Shown here piece after piece: positions 50,978 to 60,026 of a DNA stretch of 64,000 nucleotides. Each line of letters opens with the position of its first letter. Position 1 is the first letter of the stretch. Source of the DNA: Mycolicibacterium sp. S2-37 (GTDB lineage Bacteria; Actinomycetota; Actinomycetes; Mycobacteriales; Mycobacteriaceae); assembly GCF_017352375.1 (NCBI RefSeq), contig NZ_JAFEVR010000016.1, forward strand, positions 184,758 to 248,757, given 5' to 3'. The notes below the pieces were generated by a model, which saw only the letters and a program-made list of their open reading frames with translations, made no database searches and had not been told where the DNA came from. Both the position numbers and the translations under genes were made by a program.

Positions 50978-51607
50978 TCACCGCAGCATTCGCAACGCCG
51001 CGTCCACGGCCAGCGCCGGCACATCGAGGGTCTTGGAGGCGAGGTCGTGGCGGGCGCCGGTCACCTCGACCAGTTCGGTCGGCGCCGCCACCAGGGTGGC
51101 CGCGGCGCGGAGTTCGTCGATCCCGCCGAAGGGGTCGGAGGTGCCGTGGGTGAAGACGGTCGGCACCCCGATGCGGGGCAGGTGCTCGGTGCGCAGGCGG
51201 TCCGGTCTCCCCGGGGGGTGCAGGGGATAGGAGAACAGTGTCAGCACGTCGACTGTGACGCCGGGCTCCTCCGGTGAGCCGGCGACGGCCATAGATGTCA
51301 TCCGCCCGCCGTAGGAGTGCCCGCCCGCGATCACCGGCCCGTCGACCAGCGCGCGCACGGTCGCGACGGCCTCGGCGACCCCGGCGCGATCGGCGGCCGC
51401 GGATCCGGACGGCGGGCCCTTCGGGCGGCGCCGCCGGTAGGGCAGGTTGTAGCGCACCGCCAACCAGCCGCGGCGCGCCCATTCGTCGCAGATCCGCACC
51501 AGGAGCGGAGCCTCGCGGCTGCCGCCCGCGCCGTGGGTCAGCGCGACAGCACCCACCGGGGTGGCAGCGGGATGGTGCGCGATGCCCGCGATGGTCTCGA
51601 GGTTCAT
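50978..51607 (-). CDS. Alpha/beta hydrolase (KANL3/Tex30-like, Rv0421c-type)
   Basis: 209 residues from ATG 51607, which overlaps the thiD stop by four bases. Nucleophile Ser in GGHSYGGRM, acid in THGTSDPFGG and His in GARHDLA. Oxyanion-loop LTHGAGGSREAPLL. Same position as Rv0421c after thiD, so part of the conserved thiC-thiD-hydrolase operon. Substrate unknown. Confidence 0.82.
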   Translation of the reverse strand: MNLETIAGIAHHPAATPVGAVALTHGAGGSREAPLLVRICDEWARRGWLAVRYNLPYRRRRPKGPPSGSAAADRAGVAEAVATVRALVDGPVIAGGHSYGGRMTSMAVAGSPEEPGVTVDVLTLFSYPLHPPGRPDRLRTEHLPRIGVPTVFTHGTSDPFGGIDELRAAATLVAAPTELVEVTGARHDLASKTLDVPALAVDAALRMLR

Positions 51608-52443
51608 CCGCCCAGCCGGAACAGCGCCGACACCGGGCCGTGGCCTGCACCCAGCGGATAGGCGGCGCGCAGGCACTCGGTGACCCACCGCTTGCCGAAG
51701 GCGACCGCGTCGGGCACGTCGTACCCGTGAGCCAGCGCCGATGCCACGGCCGCGGCCAGGGTGTCCCCGGCGCCGTGGTCGTGCCCGGTGTCGATTCGCG
51801 GTGCGTCGAACTCGTGGAAGTCTGCGCCGTCGAAGAGGAGGTCGGGGGCCCGCGACGACGACCGCAGATGGCCGCCCTTCACCAGCGCCCAGCGGGGCCC
51901 CATGGCGTGCAGCGCCCGCGCCGCCGCCCGCTGGGAATCCGCGTCGACCACCTCGACACCGGTCAACAGCCGCACCTCGTCGAGATTCGGCGTCACCAGG
52001 GTGGCCAACGGGAACAGCTCGGTGCGAAGCGCTTCCACCGCGCTCGGGTGCAGTAACGGATCGCCGTGCATCGACGCGCAGACCGGGTCGACCACCAGCG
52101 GTACCGCACCGGCGAGGCCCTGCTCACGCCAGGTCTGGGCGACGGTGCCAATGATCTCCGAGGACGCCAGCATGCCGGTCTTGGCGGCCTGGAGACCGAT
52201 GTCGGAGGCGACGACGCCGATCTGCCCGGCGATCACGTCCAGCGGGATCTCGTGAAAACCCTTGACGCCCAGCGAATTCTGCACCGTCACCGCCGTGACG
52301 GCGACGAGACCGTGCATGCCGAGCAGGGCGAAGGTGCGCAGATCGGCCTGGATACCCGCGCCGCCGCCGGAGTCGGATCCGGCGATGGTCATCACCCGTA
52401 GCGGGGTGCGCCCGGATTCGGTCAGTGGCAGATACGAACTCAT
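51604..52443 (-). CDS. thiD: Hydroxymethylpyrimidine/phosphomethylpyrimidine kinase
   Basis: 279 residues from ATG 52443 (ATGA overlap with thiC); the longer frame upstream lies within thiC. Ribokinase-fold enzyme phosphorylating HMP and HMP-P. Motifs: TIAGSDSGGGAGIQADLRTF at the substrate site, DPVCASMHGDPLL, VTPNLDEVRLL and the anion-hole/base HGAGDTLAAAVAS. Supplies HMP-PP to ThiE. Confidence 0.95.
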   Translation of the reverse strand: MSSYLPLTESGRTPLRVMTIAGSDSGGGAGIQADLRTFALLGMHGLVAVTAVTVQNSLGVKGFHEIPLDVIAGQIGVVASDIGLQAAKTGMLASSEIIGTVAQTWREQGLAGAVPLVVDPVCASMHGDPLLHPSAVEALRTELFPLATLVTPNLDEVRLLTGVEVVDADSQRAAARALHAMGPRWALVKGGHLRSSSRAPDLLFDGADFHEFDAPRIDTGHDHGAGDTLAAAVASALAHGYDVPDAVAFGKRWVTECLRAAYPLGAGHGPVSALFRLGG

Positions 52444-54062
52444 ACACTCACATCCATTACGGGGAGATACACCCGGTTGCCGTGTTCGGCGAACTCCCTC
52501 GACTTGTCGGCCATTCCTTGCGCGTAGGCGTCCCGGACGTCCTGGGTGATGCGCATCGAACAGAACTTCGGACCGCACATTGAGCAGAAGTGGGCGGTCT
52601 TGGCCGGTTCGGCGGGCAGCGTCTCGTCGTGGAACTCCCGTGCGGTGTCCGGGTCGAGGGATAGCGCGAACTGGTCGCGCCAGCGGAACTCGAAGCGCGC
52701 CTTGCTCAGCGCATCGTCGCGCTGCTGTGCGCGCGGATGTCCCTTGGCGAGGTCGGCGGCGTGCGCGGCGATCTTGTAGGCGATCACCCCGTCCTTGACA
52801 TCCTTGCGGTCAGGTAGCCCGAGATGTTCTTTCGGGGTGACGTAGCACAGCATCGCGGTACCGGCCTGCGCGATGATGGCGGCGCCGATTGCTGAGGTGA
52901 TGTGGTCGTAGGCCGGTGCGATGTCGGTGGCGAGCGGTCCCAGCGTGTAGAACGGTGCGTCTTCGCACAGCGCTTCCTCGAGCCGCACATTTTCGACGAT
53001 CTTGTGCATCGGGACGTGCCCCGGCCCTTCGATCATCACCTGCACGCCATGGTCTTTGGCGATTCGGGTGAGTTCGCCCAGCGTGTGCAGCTCGGCGAAC
53101 TGCGCCTCGTCGTTGGCGTCGGCGATCGAGCCGGGACGCAACCCGTCGCCGAGGGAGAATGTGACGTCGTAGCGGGCGAGGATCTCACAGAGCTCGCCGA
53201 AATGCGTGTAGAGGAACGATTCGGTGTGGTGGGCCAGGCACCAGGCCGCCATGATCGCGCCGCCGCGGCTGACGATGCCGGTGACCCGATGCACCGTGAG
53301 CGGGATGTGGCGCAGCAGCACACCCGCATGCACGGTCATGTAGTCGACGCCTTGTTCGCACTGCTCGATCACGGTGTCGCGGTAGGCCTCCCACGTGAGC
53401 TTGGTCGGGTCGCCGTTGACCTTCTCCAACGCCTGATAGATCGGCACCGTGCCGACCGGGACGGGGGAATTGCGCAGCAACCACTCCCGGGTGAGGTGGA
53501 TGTCGCGGCCGGTGGACAGATCCATGATGGTGTCGGCACCCCAGCGAGTGGCCCACACCATTTTGTCGACCTCCTCTGCGATCGACGACGTGACGGCCGA
53601 ATTGCCGATGTTGGCATTGACTTTGACGCCGAATGCCTTGCCGATGATCATCGGTTCGCTCTCGGGGTGCAGGTGATTGGCCGGGATCACCGCCCGGCCC
53701 CGCGCCACCTCGTCACGCACCGTCTCGGCGGGTACGCCCTCACGGGCCGCGACGAATGCCATCTCGGCGGTCACCTCGCCGGCGCGGGCCCGCTGCAGCT
53801 GGGTGCCGCGGTCGGTCACGATGCCGGGACGCTTCGGCAGCCCGGCCTGTAGGTCGATCACCGCTTCGGCGTCGGTGTACGGCCCCGAGGTGTCATACAG
53901 GTCCAGGTACTCACCGTCGGTCAGGTGTACCCGACGCAACGGCACCCGCATCGCCACGTCGCTCCACGGAACATCAAGGTAGACCTTGGTGCTTCCGGTG
54001 ATCGGACCGGTGGTGACCGTGGCGTCGACGCCAGAATCGGACAACGACAGAACTTCGCTCAT
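52440..54062 (-). CDS. thiC: Phosphomethylpyrimidine synthase
   Basis: 540 residues. Radical-SAM enzyme converting AIR to HMP-P. Recognisable segments FGVKVNANIGNSAV, TRWGADTIMDLSTGRDIH, MTVHAGVLLRHIP and the C-terminal [4Fe-4S] site CSMCGPKFC (Cx2Cx4C). Controlled by the TPP riboswitch just upstream. Confidence 0.97.
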   Translation of the reverse strand: MSEVLSLSDSGVDATVTTGPITGSTKVYLDVPWSDVAMRVPLRRVHLTDGEYLDLYDTSGPYTDAEAVIDLQAGLPKRPGIVTDRGTQLQRARAGEVTAEMAFVAAREGVPAETVRDEVARGRAVIPANHLHPESEPMIIGKAFGVKVNANIGNSAVTSSIAEEVDKMVWATRWGADTIMDLSTGRDIHLTREWLLRNSPVPVGTVPIYQALEKVNGDPTKLTWEAYRDTVIEQCEQGVDYMTVHAGVLLRHIPLTVHRVTGIVSRGGAIMAAWCLAHHTESFLYTHFGELCEILARYDVTFSLGDGLRPGSIADANDEAQFAELHTLGELTRIAKDHGVQVMIEGPGHVPMHKIVENVRLEEALCEDAPFYTLGPLATDIAPAYDHITSAIGAAIIAQAGTAMLCYVTPKEHLGLPDRKDVKDGVIAYKIAAHAADLAKGHPRAQQRDDALSKARFEFRWRDQFALSLDPDTAREFHDETLPAEPAKTAHFCSMCGPKFCSMRITQDVRDAYAQGMADKSREFAEHGNRVYLPVMDVSV

Positions 54063-54070
54063 CGAGCTTC

Positions 54071-54155
54071 TCCCTACGCCGGCATTACCCGGTCAGGTTC
54101 GTACGGTCGACAGCCCCAGCTGTCCTCTCAGCGCGCTTGGTGCGCGCTCCCGCGT
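54071..54155 (-). promoter_or_regulatory. TPP riboswitch upstream of thiC
   Basis: Read on the minus strand: CGCTGAGAGGACAGC in the pyrimidine half and GAACCTGACCGGGTAATGCCGGCGTAGGGAG-type pyrophosphate half ending just before the thiC ATG. The GGGAG is the ribosome-binding site. Second TPP element in this window (the other precedes thiO). Confidence 0.95.
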
Positions 54156-54234
54156 GGTGGTGCTGGAGTTCCCCAGCGCTGCCCAACCTAGCGCAGCGGG
54201 TGAGCGTGGGGAAGATGACGCCATTTGGCCGAGA

Positions 54235-54264
54235 TGTTTTATATAGCTAATATATGTGTATTCC
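54235..54264. promoter_or_regulatory. AT-rich palindrome before the DHA2 transporter
   Basis: ATATA-GCTAA-TATAT (54241-54255) in an AT-rich patch between the thiC riboswitch and the transporter gene. Palindrome and base composition fit a promoter/operator for a MarR- or TetR-type regulator. Confidence 0.45.
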
Positions 54265-54311
54265 GACAGCGCAGCGCCGCGCCCACATGCCCGAAACCGA
54301 GAGATTCCCGA

Positions 54312-56075
54312 ATGACGACTGAACTCGGAACGACCCGGCCGCGCGCGGTCGACGCGACCACGCGGCGGCGCCGCCGAATGGATCACGATCACCCGCTCTA
54401 CAAGTGGATCGTGCTGTCCAACACCACCCTGGGAACGCTGCTGGCGACCATCAACGCCTCCATCGTGTTGATCTCGCTGCCCGCGATATTCCGAGGCATC
54501 GGGCTGAACCCCCTGGCACCCGGCAACGTCAGCTATCTGCTGTGGATGTTGATGGGCTACCTGGTGGTGACGGCGGTGCTGGTGGTTCCGTTCGGCCGGC
54601 TCGGCGACATGTTCGGCCGGGTCCGCATCTACAACCTCGGTTTCGTGGTGTTCACGGTGGCGGCGGTCGCGCTGTCGTTCGATCCGTTCCACCTGGGTGG
54701 TGGCGCGATCTGGCTGATCGCCTGGCGCGTCCTGCAGGGTGTGGGCGGTGCGATGCTGATGGCCTCGTCGGCGGCGATCTTGACCGACGCGTTCCCCGCC
54801 AATCAGCGCGGTATGGCGCTGGGCGTGAACATGGTGGCCGCCGTCGCCGGATCGTTCCTCGGCCTGCTCATCGGTGGCTTCCTGTCCGAGTGGAACTGGA
54901 AGGCGATCTTCTGGGTGGGCGTGCCCATCGGCATCCTCGGCACCGTGTGGAGCTACCGCTCGCTGCGCGAGCTGGGAGTGCGCACCCCGGGCCGGATCGA
55001 CTGGGCGGGGACGGTCACCTTCGGCCTCGGCCTCACCGTCCTGCTGATCGGAATCACCTACGGCATCCAGCCCTACGGCGACTCCACCACCGGCTGGGCA
55101 AGCCCTTATGTGTTGGGCGCGATCATCGCGGGGGTGCTGCTCCTGGTCGCGTTCTGCTTCATCGAACTGCGCGTCGCGGCGCCGATGGTCAACATCCGGT
55201 TGTTCCGGTCGGCCTCGTTCGGCATGGGCAACCTCGCCGGGTTGATGTCGTCGGTCGGCCGCGGTGGTCTGCAGTTCATGCTCATCATCTGGCTGCAGGG
55301 CATCTGGCTTCCGCTGCACGGCTACAGCTTCGAATCCACCCCGCTGTGGGCCGGCATCTACATGCTGCCGATGACCGTCGGCTTCCTGGTCGCCGGTCCG
55401 CTGGCCGGCTCGCTGTCCGACCGCTTCGGGTCGCGGCCGTTCACCGTCGGCGGCATGCTGCTGATGGCGGCGACGTTCGTGGCGCTGGTGCTGATCCCGG
55501 TGAACTTCGACTATTGGTTGTTCGCGTTGCTGGTGTTCCTCAACGGTCTCGGTGGCGGCATCTTCACCGCGCCCAACACCGCGTCCATCATGTCGAGCGT
55601 CCCGCCCGCCGAGCGCGGCGCCGCCTCGGGGGTGCGCGCAACGTTCTTCAACGCCGGCTCGTCGCTGTCCATCGGCGTCTTCTTCTCGCTGATGATCGTC
55701 GGCCTGGCCAACACACTGCCCGCGGCGATGAGCAGCGGTCTGCAGGCGCAGGGGGTGGCCGAGTCCGTCGCCGACGACGTGGCGGGCCTGCCGCCGGTCG
55801 GCAGCCTGTTCGCGGCGTTCCTCGGCTACAACCCGATCGCCGAGTTGCTTGAGCCCTACCATGCGCTGCAGCAGCCCGGCGTCAACGCCGAGGTGCTCAC
55901 CGGCAAGACGTTCTTTCCTGAGCTGATCACCGGGCCGTTCCACTCCGGACTGGTCGTGGTCTTCGTCGCCGCCGCGGTGATGATGCTGCTGGGCGCGGTC
56001 GCGTCGATGTTCAACCCCGGGCGCTACGCCGAGGACGAGCCGGCTTCGGCGAGCTCGACGAGCACGGGTGCATGA
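54312..56075 (+). CDS. DHA2-family (14-helix) MFS drug transporter
   Basis: 587 residues from ATG 54312. Fourteen predicted helices; motif A region PFGRLGDMFGRVRIYNLG, motif C-like ANQRGMALGVNMVAAVAGSFLGLLIGG and a TINASIVLISLPAIFRGIGL first helix. Proton-driven export of drugs or lipophilic metabolites is expected. A long acid-free loop before the last helix is present (LLEPYHALQQPGVNAEVLTG). Replaces the ctpH region found here in M. tuberculosis. Its 3' end overlaps xthA antisense by 52 bases. Confidence 0.87.
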   Translation: MTTELGTTRPRAVDATTRRRRRMDHDHPLYKWIVLSNTTLGTLLATINASIVLISLPAIFRGIGLNPLAPGNVSYLLWMLMGYLVVTAVLVVPFGRLGDMFGRVRIYNLGFVVFTVAAVALSFDPFHLGGGAIWLIAWRVLQGVGGAMLMASSAAILTDAFPANQRGMALGVNMVAAVAGSFLGLLIGGFLSEWNWKAIFWVGVPIGILGTVWSYRSLRELGVRTPGRIDWAGTVTFGLGLTVLLIGITYGIQPYGDSTTGWASPYVLGAIIAGVLLLVAFCFIELRVAAPMVNIRLFRSASFGMGNLAGLMSSVGRGGLQFMLIIWLQGIWLPLHGYSFESTPLWAGIYMLPMTVGFLVAGPLAGSLSDRFGSRPFTVGGMLLMAATFVALVLIPVNFDYWLFALLVFLNGLGGGIFTAPNTASIMSSVPPAERGAASGVRATFFNAGSSLSIGVFFSLMIVGLANTLPAAMSSGLQAQGVAESVADDVAGLPPVGSLFAAFLGYNPIAELLEPYHALQQPGVNAEVLTGKTFFPELITGPFHSGLVVVFVAAAVMMLLGAVASMFNPGRYAEDEPASASSTSTGA

Positions 56076-56845
56076 TCGCTGGCGCCCTTGCCTTTGCGCT
56101 CCTCGCGGACGATCTCGGCATGGGTGACGCGCCCGGCGAACGCCGGTGAGCCCAGGATGAAGTCGATGCGCATGCCGCGGCGCTTCTGGAACGCCAGCCT
56201 GGTGTAGTCCCAGTAGGTGAAGACGCCGGGGCCCGGGGTGAACGGACGTACCACGTCGGCGTAACCGGCGTCGACGATCGCGGCGAAGGCGTCGCGTTCC
56301 GGCGGCGTCACGTGGGTGCTGTCCCGGTAGGCCTCGACACTCCAGACGTCGTCGTCGGTCGGTGCGATGTTCCAGTCGCCGACCATGGCGATCGGTGCGG
56401 CCGGATCGTCGGTGAGCCACTTGTGTGCGGTATCGCGAAGAGCGGCAAGCCATTCCAACTTGTACGCGTAGTGGGGCGAACCGACGAAACGGCCGTTGGG
56501 GATGTAGAGGCTCCACACCCGTACGCCGCCGCAGGTGGCGCCCAGCGCGCGGGCTTCGGCCGCGGCTTGCACGGTGTCGTCGGAACTCCAGGTCGGCTGG
56601 CCGTCGAATCCGACCTGCACGTCGTCGATGCCGATCCGCGACGCGATCGCCACCCCGTTCCACTGGTTGAACCCGCAGTGCACCACCTCGTAACCGATCG
56701 CCTCGAACGGCATGGTGGGGAACTGCTCGGCGGAGCACTTGGTCTCCTGCATGGCCAGCACGTCGACGTCGTCGCGCTGCAACCAGTCGGTGACCCGGTC
56801 CACCCGGGCGCGGATCGAGTTGACGTTCCAGGTGGCCAGCCGCAT
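56024..56845 (-). CDS. xthA: Exodeoxyribonuclease III (AP endonuclease)
   Basis: 273 residues. EEP-fold nuclease with NVNSIRARVDR, catalytic Glu in QETKC, GDWNIAPTDDDVW and C-terminal SDHAPVLVEL. Base-excision repair AP endonuclease/3'-exonuclease. Matches Rv0427c. Followed closely by its promoter-proximal neighbour GNAT in the same leftward direction. Confidence 0.94.
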   Translation of the reverse strand: MRLATWNVNSIRARVDRVTDWLQRDDVDVLAMQETKCSAEQFPTMPFEAIGYEVVHCGFNQWNGVAIASRIGIDDVQVGFDGQPTWSSDDTVQAAAEARALGATCGGVRVWSLYIPNGRFVGSPHYAYKLEWLAALRDTAHKWLTDDPAAPIAMVGDWNIAPTDDDVWSVEAYRDSTHVTPPERDAFAAIVDAGYADVVRPFTPGPGVFTYWDYTRLAFQKRRGMRIDFILGSPAFAGRVTHAEIVREERKGKGASDHAPVLVELAEAGSSSA

Positions 56846-56847
56846 CG

Positions 56848-57741
56848 CTACAGCCTACGAGCGTCGACGTAGCGCTCCCGATGCTGTGCGGTGAAGCCCA
56901 TCGACTCGTAGAGCGCGATGGCACCGGTGTTGTCGGCCAGCACCTGCACATATGCCCGGGTGGCCCCCCGGGTGGTGGCCCAGGAGAGCAGCGCCGCGCA
57001 CAGCGTGCGGGCATGGCCTTCCCGGCGCCGGTCCTCGGCCACCCGGACCGCCGACAGCCCCGCCCACCTCCCGCCGTCATGGGCCGGCGTGACCGCCGCG
57101 CGGCCGACCGCAGCGTCGTCGATCCGCCCGAAAGCCACCTCGCCGTCCACCACCGCTGTCAGCACCGGCACCGGGACGTCACGCTCGTAGACGCGCAGCC
57201 ACGTCTCGTCGGGCCGGTCGAGCAGCATCACGGCCGGTGCCTCATCGGCGGGCAGATCACGCACCATCACGACGCTTTCGAGGTGCACCTCCGCGCCGGC
57301 GGGCAGGCGGACGAGGCGGTCGGGCGTCGCCAGCCACGGTGTCAGTGCACGGTCGGCGTACCACTGCAGTATCGCGGGCAGCGCCGCCATCCCGGCATGG
57401 ATGTCAAGAGGCACAGCGGAATTGCCGCGGTGGGTGTGGCCGTCGGCGGCCCGCAGCAGCCAGCCGTCCAGCCACTGGTGCTCGAGTCCTGGCCAGGCCA
57501 GCGCTGCGGCGTGTTCGACCGCGCGGATCTGCGAGGCCTTCACCGGTGCGTCGGTCAGCACCCGCACCGTCACCACCTCGGCCGGCGGGATGTCGACCGT
57601 CTGACCGGTTCTTGTGCGGATGCGGATGACCGGCTCGCGTTGGACGACATGTCCCACCACGTCGGTCATCGGCGGGGTCGAACCGGCGGGCAGCCGGTAG
57701 CGCAGGCTCACCCGGGTGCCCGGGCGAGGCAGGTCGGCCAC
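56848..57741 (-). CDS. GNAT-family N-acetyltransferase (Rv0428c-type)
   Basis: 297 residues from GTG 57741, five bases after the def stop. N-terminal SH3-like part (ADLPRPGTRVSLRYRLPAGSTPPMTD) and central region, then a C-terminal GNAT domain with the acetyl-CoA loop VRVAEDRRREGHARTLCAALLSWA and VLADNTGAIALYESMGFT. Position between xthA and def matches Rv0428c. Acceptor unknown. Confidence 0.86.
   Translation of the reverse strand: MADLPRPGTRVSLRYRLPAGSTPPMTDVVGHVVQREPVIRIRTRTGQTVDIPPAEVVTVRVLTDAPVKASQIRAVEHAAALAWPGLEHQWLDGWLLRAADGHTHRGNSAVPLDIHAGMAALPAILQWYADRALTPWLATPDRLVRLPAGAEVHLESVVMVRDLPADEAPAVMLLDRPDETWLRVYERDVPVPVLTAVVDGEVAFGRIDDAAVGRAAVTPAHDGGRWAGLSAVRVAEDRRREGHARTLCAALLSWATTRGATRAYVQVLADNTGAIALYESMGFTAQHRERYVDARRL
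56852..56857 (-). promoter_or_regulatory. Candidate -10 element, leaderless xthA mRNA
   Basis: On the minus strand TAGGCT ends six bases before the xthA ATG. It lies within the 3' end of the GNAT gene. Confidence 0.35.
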
Positions 57742-57746
57742 GATGC

Positions 57747-58340
57747 TCAGTGGCCGAACGGGTCGGGGTCCTCGCCCGGCAGCCAGCTCAGGCCGGGCAC
57801 GCCCCACCCGTGCTGCTTCACCGAACGCTTGGCCGCGCGGGCATGCCGGCCGACGAGCCGGTCCAGGTAGAGGAAGCCGTCGAGATGGCCGGTCTCGTGC
57901 TGGAGCATGCGGGCGAACAGGCCGGTGCCCTCCAGGGTGATGGGTGTGCCGTCGACGTCGAGGCCGGTGACCCGAGCCCAATCGGCCCGCCCGGTGGGGA
58001 ACTGCTCGCCGGGCACCGACAGGCAGCCCTCTTCGTCGTCATCGGGATCGGGCATGGTCTCGGGGACCTCGGACGTCTCCAGGACCGGATTGACGATCAC
58101 GCCCCGGCGCCGGGTGACGCGACCGCGCGCGTCGGCGCAGTCGTAGACGAACACCCGCTGGGACACGCCGATCTGGTTGGCGGCCAACCCGACTCCGTTG
58201 GCGGCGTCCATCGTGTCGTACAGATCCTGGATCAGTTCGGCCAGATCCGGAGGCAGCGATCCGTCGTCGCCGACGGGAACCGGCGTGGTTGCGGTGTGCA
58301 GGACGGGATCTCCCACGATGCGAATCGGTACAACGGCCAC
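57747..58340 (-). CDS. def: Peptide deformylase
   Basis: 197 residues from GTG 58340, the same length as M. tuberculosis Def. Removes the N-terminal formyl group from nascent proteins. All three motifs: GVGLAANQIG, EEGCLSVPGE and QHETGHLDG (HExxH type metal site). Ends GWGVPGLSWLPGEDPDPFGH as in the tuberculosis enzyme. Confidence 0.95.
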   Translation of the reverse strand: MAVVPIRIVGDPVLHTATTPVPVGDDGSLPPDLAELIQDLYDTMDAANGVGLAANQIGVSQRVFVYDCADARGRVTRRRGVIVNPVLETSEVPETMPDPDDDEEGCLSVPGEQFPTGRADWARVTGLDVDGTPITLEGTGLFARMLQHETGHLDGFLYLDRLVGRHARAAKRSVKQHGWGVPGLSWLPGEDPDPFGH

Positions 58341-58347
58341 GGTGAGC

Positions 58348-58353
58348 AGCTTA
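58348..58353 (-). promoter_or_regulatory. Candidate -10 element, leaderless def mRNA
   Basis: On the minus strand TAAGCT ends seven bases before the GTG at 58340, supporting that start. Confidence 0.4.
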
Positions 58354-58473
58354 AGTGAGCCGACGCGCCCGCAACGGTGGCGCCTCATCTGGGTGGGCCG
58401 TGATTGAATGAGCGCCGAACCACAGGGATGTAATTTCCGGTTTTACTCAATTGTCGGAGGGTCCGAGAGCGAT

Positions 58474-58782
58474 ATGGACGGCGCCATGGCGCGGACGGAG
58501 CAATCCGGAGACGACTCTGATCTGCCTGCTGGATTGAATCGCCGCGAATTCGACATTTTGGCCTTCGAGCGTCAGTGGTGGAAGTACGCCGGCAGCAAGG
58601 AAGACGCCATCAAGGAGTTGTTCTCCATGTCGGCGACGCGGTACTACCAGGTGCTCAACGCGCTGGTCGACCGCCCGGAGGCGCTCGCGGCAGACCCGAT
58701 GCTGGTGAAGCGGTTGCGGCGGTTGCGGGCCAGCAGGCAGAAGGCGCGTGCGGCGCGCCGATTGGGCTTCGAGGTCACCTGA
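58474..58782 (+). CDS. DUF3263 protein (Rv0430-type)
   Basis: 102 residues from ATG 58474, the same length as Rv0430. Highly conserved C-terminal two thirds: NRREFDILAFERQWWKYAG, KELFSMSATRYYQVLNALVD and KRLRRLRASRQKARAARRLG. Basic and helical, possibly nucleic-acid binding; the function is not known. Near-identical sequence across mycobacteria implies strong constraint. Precedes virR. Confidence 0.88.
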   Translation: MDGAMARTEQSGDDSDLPAGLNRREFDILAFERQWWKYAGSKEDAIKELFSMSATRYYQVLNALVDRPEALAADPMLVKRLRRLRASRQKARAARRLGFEVT

Positions 58783-58818
58783 GTCCGCGCGTCGTGCCGG
58801 CCTGCGAAGTCCGCTCGA

Positions 58819-58824
58819 TACAGT
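58819..58824 (+). promoter_or_regulatory. Candidate -10 element, leaderless virR mRNA
   Basis: TACAGT ends seven bases before the virR ATG at 58832. Confidence 0.4.
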
Positions 58825-58831
58825 GGGCACG

Positions 58832-59290
58832 ATGAATCAGCGAGAATCCTCCGGATTACCCCTGCGCGCCATCGTGATGGTGCTGCTGTTCCTCGGGGTC
58901 GTCTTCCTGTTGGTGGGGTTCCAGGCGCTGCGCGGCGATGACACCTCCGCCGATGAGACGACGGTCGCGACCACGACGACCGCCACGGCGACGTCCGAGG
59001 CGCCGCCGGCGGACGCCGGGCGACCCGAGGTACGGGTGTTCAACACCTCCACCGTCGAGGGCGCCGCGGAGGGGGTGGCCACCCGCCTGCGCGACGACGG
59101 CTGGAACGTGGCAGAGACCGGCAACCTCGAGTTGGAAGGTGTCACCGCGACGACCGTGTACTTCAGTGACGCCCCCGGCGAACGGCAGGCCGCCGGCGAG
59201 GTGGGCCGTCTGCTGGAAGCGCCGGTGGAGCCGCGGGTTCCGGCGCTGGCCGAGCAGCCACCGGGCATCATCGTGGCGGTCACCGGCTAG
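58832..59290 (+). CDS. virR: VirR-like LytR C-terminal domain protein (Rv0431-type)
   Basis: 152 residues. One N-terminal helix (LRAIVMVLLFLGVVFLLVGFQAL), a Thr/Ala-rich linker and an extracytoplasmic LytR_C domain (EVRVFNTSTVEGAAEGVATRLRDDGWNVAETGN). In M. tuberculosis Rv0431 (VirR) restrains membrane vesicle release and affects cell-wall integrity; the order DUF3263-virR-sodC is the same here. Assignment is by position and domain match. Confidence 0.86.
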   Translation: MNQRESSGLPLRAIVMVLLFLGVVFLLVGFQALRGDDTSADETTVATTTTATATSEAPPADAGRPEVRVFNTSTVEGAAEGVATRLRDDGWNVAETGNLELEGVTATTVYFSDAPGERQAAGEVGRLLEAPVEPRVPALAEQPPGIIVAVTG

Positions 59291-59293
59291 GCT
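59288..59293 (+). promoter_or_regulatory. Candidate -10 element, leaderless sodC mRNA
   Basis: TAGGCT, overlapping the virR stop, ends seven bases before the sodC ATG at 59301. Confidence 0.3.
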
Positions 59294-59300
59294 CTTGAGC

Positions 59301-60026
59301 ATGCTCAAGCCCGGTCTCAAGCCTGCTGCCGTTGCCGCCCTCTTCGCCGCTCCCGCATTCGCGCTGACCGCCTGCACCCCCAACGAGCCGATCTCTTCGG
59401 AGCCGGGTACCACACCGTCGGTGTGGACCGGGTCGCCGGCGCCGACCTCCGAAGCCGGCGAGGGTGGGGCCGGTGGCCATGGCCAAGGCGGCCATTCCGC
59501 GAGCGGCGAGAAGCTGACCGCCGAACTGAAGTCGCCCGACGGCACGACCGTGGCGACCGCGGATTTCGACTTCAGCGGCGGCTACGCCACCATCACGGTC
59601 CAGACGGTCGCGTCCGGACAGCTGGAACCGGGCTTCCACGGCATGCACATCCACTCGGTCGGCAAGTGTGAGGCCAATTCGACCCCGCCGACCGGGGGCG
59701 CCCCGGGCAACTTCCTGTCCGCGGGCGGTCACTTCAACGTTCCGGGCAAGACCGGACATCCGGCCAGCGGCGATCTCATTCCGCTGCAGGTTCGTGAGGA
59801 CGGGTCGGCCATGGTGGTGACGACGACCGACGCGTTCACCGCCGAACAGCTGATGGCCGGCCAGCGGACCGCGATCATGATCCACGCGAACGCCGACAAC
59901 TTCGCCAACATCCCGCCGGAGCGCTACAACCAGGTGAACGGCACGCCGGGACCCGACCAGGAGACGATGGCCACCGGTGATGCCGGCGGCCGGGTGGCGT
60001 GCGGTGTCATCGGTCCCGCTGAGTAG
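59301..60026 (+). CDS. sodC: Lipoprotein Cu/Zn-type superoxide dismutase
   Basis: 241 residues. Lipoprotein signal ending LTAC, a Gly/His-rich linker (GGAGGHGQGGHSASGE) and the SOD domain with copper ligands in GFHGMHIHSVGKCE, GGHFN and the late IMIHANADNF, plus Cys pairs (GKCE, RVACGVIG). Detoxifies superoxide at the cell surface. Last 23 bases overlap the next gene. Confidence 0.94.
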   Translation: MLKPGLKPAAVAALFAAPAFALTACTPNEPISSEPGTTPSVWTGSPAPTSEAGEGGAGGHGQGGHSASGEKLTAELKSPDGTTVATADFDFSGGYATITVQTVASGQLEPGFHGMHIHSVGKCEANSTPPTGGAPGNFLSAGGHFNVPGKTGHPASGDLIPLQVREDGSAMVVTTTDAFTAEQLMAGQRTAIMIHANADNFANIPPERYNQVNGTPGPDQETMATGDAGGRVACGVIGPAE

